From Verrucomicrobiales bacterium (GTDB lineage: Bacteria > Verrucomicrobiota > Verrucomicrobiia > Verrucomicrobiales > DEV007), in NCBI GenBank assembly GCA_028280355.1, contig JANQMB010000127.1:1-32348 (forward strand): DNA of 32,348 nt, in the 5' to 3' direction. Position 1 is the first letter of the stretch; each line of letters opens with the position of its first letter. The notes below the pieces were generated by a model. It saw only the letters and a list, made by a program, of their open reading frames with translations, ran no database searches and was not told where the DNA came from. The translations under genes were made by a program, and so were the position numbers. Below, piece after piece: positions 24,442-30,652 of the stretch.

Positions 24442-24918
24442 ATGGGAATCGAGAAGATCGTCTCCGGCGGCCAGACCGGCGCCGACCGGGCGGGGCTCGA
24501 CTGGGCGCGGGACCGCGGCCTGCCACACGAGGGCTGGTGCCCCCTTGGGCGCCGGGCGGAGGATGGTGCCATCGATGCGGGATACCGCCTGCAGGAGACC
24601 CCGGGATCAGATTACATCACGCGCACCGAGTGGAACGTGCGCGATAGCGACGCGACCGTGATCTTCAGCCTCGCGGCGGAGCTCAGTGGCGGTTCGGCGG
24701 CGACGCGGCGGTTCTGTCGGAAACTGGGGCGACCCTGTCTGCATCTCTCGCGGGAGGGGACTGCGGGCCCCGGGGCGGCCTTGCGGGATTTCGTGGAGCG
24801 GCACGACGTGCGGGTCTTGAACGTCGCAGGGCCACGCGCCTCGGGCGAGCCGGGGGTCGCGGAGTTCGTGCGCGCGGTCCTCGGAGAGGCGTTCGCCGGG
24901 GGGGCGGAAAGCGCTTGA
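24442..24918 (+). CDS. Putative molybdenum carrier / YpsA-like SLOG-fold protein
   Basis: 158 residues from ATG 24442. The N-terminus KIVSGGQTGADRAGLDWA is the nucleotide-binding signature of the SLOG/YpsA-like family, and GWCPLGRRAEDG followed by Y-x-LQETP, TEWNVRDSDATVIFS and SGGSAATRRFC fit the putative molybdenum carrier branch. The fold is Rossmann-like and predicted to bind a nucleotide or nucleotide-linked cofactor; the carrier function comes from weak similarity in the family name and is not proven. It is divergent from the CxxC protein gene, with only 61 nt between the starts. Confidence 0.8.
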   Translation: MGIEKIVSGGQTGADRAGLDWARDRGLPHEGWCPLGRRAEDGAIDAGYRLQETPGSDYITRTEWNVRDSDATVIFSLAAELSGGSAATRRFCRKLGRPCLHLSREGTAGPGAALRDFVERHDVRVLNVAGPRASGEPGVAEFVRAVLGEAFAGGAESA

Positions 24919-24942
24919 GGCGGCCCGCGGGGTGTCGGAGCG

Positions 24943-25911
24943 TTGGGTGGAACCATGTTCACCGTGATACGGAAGTACATCTCGACGGTGCTCTCGCTGG
25001 CGGCGGCCGCCTCCGCCGCGGCGGGCGGCGACGGCAAAGCCGACGCCGGGCTGCGCGGCGAGTGGGAGAGTTTCGACGGCGCCCGTTTCCCTTATACCAA
25101 GTGGCTTCCGGCCGGCGGGGCGAAGGCGAAAGCGGTGGTGGTGTGTGTGCATGGCCTCAGCGGCGCGGCCTCTGATTTCGAACAGCTCGGCGGCAAGCTC
25201 GCCAGGCGCGGGGTGGCGGTCTACGCATACGAGCTGCGCGGCCAGGGCAACGACCCGGAGGAGAAGCGGATCGGCGACATCCGCAGGCGCGAGCACTGGT
25301 TCGCCGACCTCGACCGCTTCACGGCCTTCGCGCGCGGGGGGCACCCCGGGGCACCGGTCTTCCTCTATGGCGAGAGCCTCGGTTCGCTGATCCTCATGCA
25401 CGGCTTCGCCGCGCTCGACGCGGACAACCGGGAAGCGGTGAAGGGCGTGATGTTCGCCTCCCCCGTGATCGCCCTGCCCGGCAAGTTGCCGCCGGTGAAG
25501 AATTTCTTCGTGCACCTGGCGATCAAGATCTGCCCCTGCCTGAAGGTCTCGCTCCTGGACCTCGCCGGCGACACCGACGCGCAGGTCACCGGCGACGGCG
25601 ACCACTGGGAGCAGATGGAGAAGACGCCGCACTTCGTGCGCCGCTTCACGCTGCGCATGCTCGGCACGGTCGAGGACATGGTCGAGGGTTGTGGGGAGGT
25701 CGCCGCACGTCTCCGCGTGCCGGTCCTCGTGCTCTACCCGGGGAAAGACCTCTTCACCACCCCGGAGCAGGTCGAGGCCTTCTACGAGGAGCTGGGGTCG
25801 CCCGACAAGACCAAGCAGCTTTTCGCCGAGAGCCACCATCTACTGCACTACGGCGGGGAGCGGGAGAAGGTGTTCAAGAGGATCCGCGAGTGGGTTGAGG
25901 AGCGGTCCTGA
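24943..25911 (+). CDS. Alpha/beta hydrolase, monoacylglycerol-lipase / S33-aminopeptidase type
   Basis: 322 residues from GTG 24943; ATG 24955 is an alternative start four codons later. A hydrophobic N-terminus (ISTVLSLAAAASAAAGG) looks like a signal peptide, so export is likely. The hydrolase core has the oxyanion strand VVVCVHGLSG, the nucleophile elbow GESLGS (Ser145 from GTG), the acid in YPGKDLFTTP and the His in ESHHLLHY. YELRGQGND is the typical family loop. Substrates are probably acyl glycerols or esters. It is followed by a non-coding gap with hairpin repeats. Confidence 0.85.
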   Translation: MGGTMFTVIRKYISTVLSLAAAASAAAGGDGKADAGLRGEWESFDGARFPYTKWLPAGGAKAKAVVVCVHGLSGAASDFEQLGGKLARRGVAVYAYELRGQGNDPEEKRIGDIRRREHWFADLDRFTAFARGGHPGAPVFLYGESLGSLILMHGFAALDADNREAVKGVMFASPVIALPGKLPPVKNFFVHLAIKICPCLKVSLLDLAGDTDAQVTGDGDHWEQMEKTPHFVRRFTLRMLGTVEDMVEGCGEVAARLRVPVLVLYPGKDLFTTPEQVEAFYEELGSPDKTKQLFAESHHLLHYGGEREKVFKRIREWVEERS

Positions 25912-26010
25912 TGCGGGCGTGCGCCCCGGATCTAGAGCACTTCGATGGGCTCATCCTCTCGTCCGCCCCACTTCCAGACATCGGGATCGGGGCATATGGA
26001 AACCGCCCAG

Positions 26011-26136
26011 ATCGCTCGCTTGCGAGCGATGGAGGGTTGCCCCGTCCTTGGGCAAAAGCCTATCGGACATCTCTGTGAGATGTCTCTACCACCGGATCTT
26101 CGCGCGGTAGCGCGGGTAGGGCGCTCTCGCCGAGAG
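26011..26136. repeat. Cluster of four REP-like hairpins
   Basis: Four short inverted repeats lie in 126 nt of the 270-nt gap. (a) ATCGCTCGC-TT-GCGAGCGAT at 26011-26030. (b) GACATCTC-TGT-GAGATGTC at 26066-26084, with GTAG on the minus strand at 26089-26086. (c) CGCGC-GGTA-GCGCG at 26101-26114. (d) CTCTC-GCC-GAGAG at 26124-26136, with GTAG at 26116-26119. A GTAG tetranucleotide next to the hairpin foot is the hallmark of REP sequences mobilised by RAYT transposases. Hairpin (a) shares 17 nt (GCTCGCTTGCGAGCGAT) with the inverted repeat at 29.35 kb. The rest of 25912-26182 holds nothing recognisable. Confidence 0.6.
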
Positions 26137-26182
26137 GGTCGTGGGGGGGGACGCTGGTTTTATCTAAGGGGTACAACTCGCC

Positions 26183-27442
26183 CTAAATGCTCTGGGTGCA
26201 GACTTCCCCGATCGCGGCCTCGAGGGCGGCTAACCCCTCGTCGATCTGCGCCGCGGTGATCGACAGCGGGGGCATGAAGACCAGGGTGTCCAACACCGGC
26301 CGCGTCAGCAGGCCGTGGGCGCGGGCGGCGGTGCAGACCCTCGCCCCGAGCGACCCGTCGCCGCCGGAGAGCTCGATCCCGGCGATCATGCCACACTGGC
26401 GGATCTCGGCGACCCTCGGCTGCCGTGCCGCCAGCCCGTCGAGGGCGGCGGCGAGGTGGTCGATCTTCGGCCCGAGGCCGGCCAGCGTGTCCTCCTCCTC
26501 GAAGACCCGGAGGCTGGCCAGCGCCGCCGCGCAGCCGAGCGGGTTGCCGCTGTAGCTGTGGCCGTAGTAGAAAGTCTCCGCCGGGCCGCCGAGGAAGGCT
26601 CTGTAGATCCGTTCTGTTGCTAGGGTCGTCGCCAGCGGGAGATACCCGCCGGTCAGCCCCTTGGCGAGCGCGAGCAGGTCGGGGGTCACGCCCTCGTGCT
26701 CGCAGGCGAACATCTTGCCCGTGCGGCCGAAGCCGGTCATCACCTCGTCGAGGATCAGGAGGGCCCCGCCCGCATCGCACCAGTCGCGCAGCTCGCGCAG
26801 GGTGCCGGGCGGCCAGAGGCGCATGCCGGCGGCGCCCTGGATCAGCGGCTCGACCACCACGCCCGCGATCTCGCCAGGGGGGATCGCGGCCAGCGCCGCG
26901 CCGTCGGCGGCGTGGACCACCGGCAGGCCGAGCTTGGCGAAGCGCCCGTGGAAGGTCTCGATGCCGCCGAGCGCCGCGGCGCCGAGCGTGTCCCCGTGGT
27001 AGGCGCCGCTGAAGGCCACGAACTTCCGCCGCCCGGCCTCGCCGCGCAGCTGGAAGTACTGCACCGCCATCTTCAGGGCGCACTCGATCGCGGTCGACCC
27101 GTCGTCGGAGAAGAACACCCGCGATAGCGTGTCGGGCGGGAACAGGCCGACCAGCTTCTCCGCCAGCCGGATCGCCGGGGGGTTGCTGGTGCCGAGGAAG
27201 GAACAGTGGGCGAGCGCGCCGAGCTGCGAGCGTACCGCCGCGTCGATCGCCGGGTGCCCGTGGCCGTGGATGTTGGTCCAGATCGAGGCGTTGCCGTCCA
27301 GGTATCGCCGCCCCTCGCCGTCGAAGAGGTAGACGCCCTCGCCGCGCTCGATCACCAGCGGGGTATGCCCCTCCGCACACCAGTCGGCCATCTGGGTGAA
27401 GGGGTGCCAGAGATAGGTTTTGTCGAGGTCGGCGAGGGTCAC
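26183..27442 (-). CDS. bioA: Adenosylmethionine-8-amino-7-oxononanoate aminotransferase
   Basis: 419 residues, normal family length. It makes 7,8-diaminopelargonate from KAPA using SAM as amino donor in biotin synthesis. LWHPFTQM near the N-terminus is a strong BioA signature. The PLP site is visible: GSTAIECALKM, SGAYHGDTLG, the LDEVMTGFGRTGK aspartate strand, and the Schiff-base Lys261 in ALAKGLTGGYLPLA. The FYYGHSYSGNPLGC motif also fits. No other bio genes are in the window. Some relatives use lysine as donor, which the sequence alone does not settle. Confidence 0.92.
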   Translation of the reverse strand: MTLADLDKTYLWHPFTQMADWCAEGHTPLVIERGEGVYLFDGEGRRYLDGNASIWTNIHGHGHPAIDAAVRSQLGALAHCSFLGTSNPPAIRLAEKLVGLFPPDTLSRVFFSDDGSTAIECALKMAVQYFQLRGEAGRRKFVAFSGAYHGDTLGAAALGGIETFHGRFAKLGLPVVHAADGAALAAIPPGEIAGVVVEPLIQGAAGMRLWPPGTLRELRDWCDAGGALLILDEVMTGFGRTGKMFACEHEGVTPDLLALAKGLTGGYLPLATTLATERIYRAFLGGPAETFYYGHSYSGNPLGCAAALASLRVFEEEDTLAGLGPKIDHLAAALDGLAARQPRVAEIRQCGMIAGIELSGGDGSLGARVCTAARAHGLLTRPVLDTLVFMPPLSITAAQIDEGLAALEAAIGEVCTQSI

Positions 27443-27567
27443 GGTTGGCGTGTGGCCGCAAGCGTTCTCCGAGAGCGGGAGCTGGTCAAATGCGGAGCGG
27501 GCGGCGGTGCCGGATCCGCGACAGAAAGTGCTCGGCGCCCGGGGCGCGCCGGGTATAGGCTGCGGCG

Positions 27568-28539
27568 ATGACTGAGAAGACGAGAGACGACGACAAGGCG
27601 CTGTCCCGCAGGGCGGCGATCGGGCGGAGTTTGGCGGCGGCCGGTGCGGCCGGTGGGATCCTGGCGACTGGCGCCCGCGCCGGGGAAGCCGCGGGTTCTG
27701 GCAAGCGCGGCGTGACGAGAGGCAACATCAACCAGTCGGTGGTGTTCTGGTGCTTCAACGTCGCCGGCGACAAGTGGGACATCGAGAAGACCTGCCAGGT
27801 GACCAAGGAGCTCGGCGGCAAGAGCGTCGAGCTGTGCGGGCCCGGTGCCTGGCCGACCTTGGAGAAGCACGGCCTGAAGTGCGCCATCTCCCCGAACGGG
27901 ATGCCCGGCGCGCCCTTCGTCAAGGGGCTCAACAACCCGCGCTACCACGAGGAGGTGATCGCCACCACCAAGAAGGCCATCGACGCCTGCGCCGACGCCG
28001 GCGTCGAGCGGGTCATCGCCTTCAACGGTTTCAAGTACAGGGACGCCGAGGACCCCGACAGCGGGGAGATCCCGCTGGAGGAGGGCGCGGCCAACTGCGT
28101 CAAGGCGCTCAAGGAGCTCGGCGCCTACGGGGCGAAGAAGGGCGTCACGGTTTGCCTCGAGCACCTCAACACCCGCGACGACACCCACCCGATGAAGGGC
28201 CACCCCGGATACCAGGGCGACGACCTCGACTACTGTGCGGAGATCGTCAAGGCCGCCGGTTCGACACACGTGAAGCTGCTGTTCGACATCTACCATGTGC
28301 AGGTGATGAACGGCGACGTCATCCGCCGCATCGGCCAATACAAGGACATCATCGGCCACATCCACACCGCCGGGAACCCCGGCCGCGGCGAGCTCGACGA
28401 CAACCAGGAGATCCACTATGTCGGCGCCATGAAGAAGCTGGTCGAGATCGGTTACAAGGGGTACGTCGGCCAGGAGTTCATCCCGACCCGCGACGCCTAC
28501 GCCGGGCTGGCGGACGCGATGGAGCTCTGTGACGTCTAG
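27568..28539 (+). CDS. Tat-exported TIM-barrel isomerase-like protein (hydroxypyruvate isomerase / xylose isomerase-like)
   Basis: 323 residues. The N-terminus has a twin-arginine signal (LSRRAAIGRSL then AAAGAAGG), predicting export of a folded, probably metal-bound enzyme. The body is an AP-endonuclease-2-type TIM barrel: SVVFWCFN, GGKSVELCGPGAW, GVERVIAFNG, VCLEHLNTRDDTHP with the metal-ligand Glu, LLFDIYHVQVMNGDV with the Asp/His ligands, IGHIHTAGNPGRGEL, and GYVGQEF with the final Glu. This set matches hydroxypyruvate isomerase-like proteins. PVC bacteria export many such proteins; the true sugar substrate is unknown. Confidence 0.82.
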   Translation: MTEKTRDDDKALSRRAAIGRSLAAAGAAGGILATGARAGEAAGSGKRGVTRGNINQSVVFWCFNVAGDKWDIEKTCQVTKELGGKSVELCGPGAWPTLEKHGLKCAISPNGMPGAPFVKGLNNPRYHEEVIATTKKAIDACADAGVERVIAFNGFKYRDAEDPDSGEIPLEEGAANCVKALKELGAYGAKKGVTVCLEHLNTRDDTHPMKGHPGYQGDDLDYCAEIVKAAGSTHVKLLFDIYHVQVMNGDVIRRIGQYKDIIGHIHTAGNPGRGELDDNQEIHYVGAMKKLVEIGYKGYVGQEFIPTRDAYAGLADAMELCDV

Positions 28540-28553
28540 CCCCCCGTCCCGCG

Positions 28554-28673
28554 ATGCGCGTCTTGGCGATGGCGGTCCTCCTGTCCGGGGCTCTCGCGCC
28601 ACGGGTGGCCGGCGACGAGGACATCCCCCTCGACCGGTCGATGAACCCCTACTCGAGGCGGGTCTTACGCTAG
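28554..28673 (+). CDS. Tiny secreted ORF (39 aa)
   Basis: ATG 28554 opens a 39-codon frame ending TAG 28671-28673. The first ~20 residues form a compact signal peptide (MRVLAMAVLLSGALAPRVAG), followed by DEDIPLDRSMNPYSRRVLR. It starts 14 nt after the isomerase-like gene stop and ends 36 nt before the AlkB-like gene, same strand. It may be a real micro-protein, or the surviving N-terminus of a decayed secreted gene; the frame is short enough to occur by chance in GC-rich DNA. Confidence 0.4.
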   Translation: MRVLAMAVLLSGALAPRVAGDEDIPLDRSMNPYSRRVLR

Positions 28674-28709
28674 TGAACACCGGGGTCGTCCGGACGCGCG
28701 ATTGGAGAG

Positions 28710-29309
28710 ATGGGACAGTCCGGATCCATGGAGCGGCTACCGCTCGACTGCGAGGTCACCTACTGGCCGGAATTTCTGGCGGCTGAGGAGCGGCGGGCCC
28801 TCTTTGACGAGATCGTCGGCGGTTACGCGGTGGCGGACCGCGAGGTCGGTTTGCCCGACGGCACCACGTGCACGATGGAGACGGGTGTCTACCTCTTCGC
28901 CGACGCGGAGCTGACCTCGTATGAGGCGTTCCCTGAAGCCTGGGGCGGGAGGTCGCCGTGGCCGGAGCGGCTCGGAGAGGTGAGGGGGCGGATCGAGGAC
29001 GCGGTCGGGCACCGCTTCCAGGTGGCGAGGTGTGTCCACTACCGCGACGGCGGCGACGGCATGGCGTTCCACAGCGACCCGCCGGCCTACGGGCCGACCG
29101 ACGCCATCGCTTCGCTGAGCCTCGGGGCGGAGCGCCGTTTCGTGTTCCGGAACATCGCGCGCCCGGAAAAAATGTACGAGCTAGGGCTCGCCGATGGTAG
29201 CCTCCTCTTCATGGGCGAGGTGTGCCAGGAGCGCTACCAGCACGCGGTGCCGCGCTGTGACACGTCCACCGGACCGCGGATCAATCTGACCTTCCGCAAG
29301 TACGGCTAG
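28710..29309 (+). CDS. AlkB-type 2-oxoglutarate/Fe(II) dioxygenase
   Basis: 199 residues from ATG 28710; ATG 28728 gives a start six codons later. It is predicted to repair alkylated bases by oxidative demethylation. Iron ligands are His121 and Asp123 (FHSDPP) and His178 (YQHAVP). The 2-oxoglutarate motif RxNxTxR is exact: Arg190, Asn192, Thr194 and Arg196 in PRINLTFRKYG. ASLSLGAERRFVFR is the typical strand after the HxD. The sequence is closer to the short ALKBH2/3-like group than to E. coli AlkB in layout; nucleic-acid repair is the likely role, but protein or RNA substrates are possible. Confidence 0.85.
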   Translation: MGQSGSMERLPLDCEVTYWPEFLAAEERRALFDEIVGGYAVADREVGLPDGTTCTMETGVYLFADAELTSYEAFPEAWGGRSPWPERLGEVRGRIEDAVGHRFQVARCVHYRDGGDGMAFHSDPPAYGPTDAIASLSLGAERRFVFRNIARPEKMYELGLADGSLLFMGEVCQERYQHAVPRCDTSTGPRINLTFRKYG

Positions 29310-29329
29310 GGTGTTCTGACGTCACCCAG

Positions 29330-29392
29330 ATCGCTCGCAAGCGAGCTTCCTACAGCGGGCATCCTCTTGTAGGAAGCTCGCTTGCGAGCGAT
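29330..29392. repeat. Perfect 25-bp inverted repeat, REP-like (BIME-type pair)
   Basis: The arms 29330-29354 and 29368-29392 are perfectly complementary over 25 bp around a 13-nt loop. Each arm itself contains a smaller palindrome (CTCGC-AA-GCGAG type) and carries GTAG next to its inner end (plus strand 29369-29372; minus strand 29353-29350). So it reads as two REP units facing each other, as in bacterial interspersed mosaic elements. The arm shares sequence with the hairpin at 26011-26030. It sits 20 nt after the AlkB-like gene stop and could also end transcription as a long hairpin, though no T-run follows. Confidence 0.7.
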
Positions 29393-29469
29393 AAGCGGGT
29401 TGCTCCGGGTGACGGAGAAACGGCGGGCGCCCGGTTGTCATGGGCGGTGGTTCGGGCGACGGTCACCAC

Positions 29470-30633
29470 ATGGGGACGGGCGAGCGGTACTTCGACGTCA
29501 TCGTGGTCGGCGTCGGCTCGATGGGGTCGGCGGCCTGCGCGCACCTCGCCGCGCGTGGGGCGCGGGTGTTGGGGTTGGAACAGTTCGAGATCCCCCACCG
29601 GCACGGCTCGCACCACGGGCATTCGAGGATGATCCGGCAGGCGTACTACGAGCACCCCGACTATGTCCCCCTGCTCCGGCGCGCCTATCAGCTCTGGGAC
29701 GAGCTACAGCTCCGGGACGGCGGCCGGGAGTTTTTCTATCGCACCGGCGGGATCTACCTCGGTCCGGAGGAGGGGGCGATCGTCTCCGGTTCGCTGGGTT
29801 CTGCCCGGGAGCACGGGCTCGAACACCAGCTCCACGATGCGGGGGAGGTGCAACGGCGCTTCCCGCAGTTCCGGCCCGGTGGGGGACATCTCGGGTTCTT
29901 CGAAAACGAGGCTGGGTTCCTGGTGCCGGAGCTGGCGATCATGGCGCATGCCGCGTGGGCTCGGGAAGGCGGCGCCTCGTTGCTCGAGGGCGAGGCCCTC
30001 GTCTCGTGGGGCGCCGCAGGTTCGGGGGTCGAGGTGAAGACGGCGGCTGGCGTCTCCTATCAGGCGGACCACCTGGTGTTCGCGGGCGGGGCGTGGAGCT
30101 CGCAGCTCGTCGCGGGCTTGGGGGTCGAGTTGGCCGTGACCCGCCAGGTCCTGGCGTGGTTCGAACCGCTAGGTGACCGTGGCCGCTTCGCGCCCGGGCG
30201 GTTCCCCTGTTGGTTCGTGGAGACGGAGCCGCCATACGGCCACTACGGTTTCCCCGTCCTACCGGGAGACCCCGGGCTGAAGGTCGCGCTGCATCGGCCG
30301 GGGGAACCCATCGCGCCCGGACAGCTGCGCACCGCCGGCCTGGCGCCCCGCGAGGCTGAGATCGACCGCCTCCACGCAGTGCTCGACGAGTTCCTCCCCG
30401 GCTGTGCCGGCGAACTTTCGCAGGCCTGTACCTGTCTCTACACCAATAGCCCGGATGGCCACTTCGTGGTCGGCCACCACCCCGAGTTCGAACAGGTCAG
30501 CGTCGCCTGCGGCTTCAGCGGCCACGGTTTCAAATTCGCCAGCGTGATGGGCGAGGCCCTGGCCGACCTCGCGTTGGACGGCGGGACGGAGCTGCCGATC
30601 GGGTTCCTGGGCCCGGGGAGGTTCGTGGGGTGA
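29470..30633 (+). CDS. solA: Sarcosine / N-methyl-L-tryptophan oxidase-type flavoenzyme
   Basis: 387 residues from ATG 29470; the in-frame ATG 29440 adds a glycine-rich leader not seen in the family. It oxidises N-methyl amino acids, releasing formaldehyde and H2O2. The FAD-binding Rossmann motif VVGVGSMG (residues 12-19) is followed by EQFEIPHRHGSHHGHSR, the family signature for the adenine/ribose region. The covalent-flavin Cys corresponds to Cys322 in QACTCLYTNSPDGHFVVG. GFSGHGFKFASVMGEALADL closes the FAD domain. Monomeric sarcosine oxidase and MTOX are not separable by eye, so the symbol is tentative. Confidence 0.85.
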   Translation: MGTGERYFDVIVVGVGSMGSAACAHLAARGARVLGLEQFEIPHRHGSHHGHSRMIRQAYYEHPDYVPLLRRAYQLWDELQLRDGGREFFYRTGGIYLGPEEGAIVSGSLGSAREHGLEHQLHDAGEVQRRFPQFRPGGGHLGFFENEAGFLVPELAIMAHAAWAREGGASLLEGEALVSWGAAGSGVEVKTAAGVSYQADHLVFAGGAWSSQLVAGLGVELAVTRQVLAWFEPLGDRGRFAPGRFPCWFVETEPPYGHYGFPVLPGDPGLKVALHRPGEPIAPGQLRTAGLAPREAEIDRLHAVLDEFLPGCAGELSQACTCLYTNSPDGHFVVGHHPEFEQVSVACGFSGHGFKFASVMGEALADLALDGGTELPIGFLGPGRFVG

Positions 30634-30652
30634 GCCGGGGCGGGCGCGCCGC

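Noticed and set aside
26142-26150. G-run near the bioA 3' end as a quadruplex or slippage site
   Set aside because: It is a single run of eight G in non-coding DNA; no four-run quadruplex pattern is present.
25912-26182. CRISPR-like array in the repeat-rich gap
   Set aside because: The hairpins differ from one another and spacing is irregular; there are no direct repeats with equal spacers and no cas gene.
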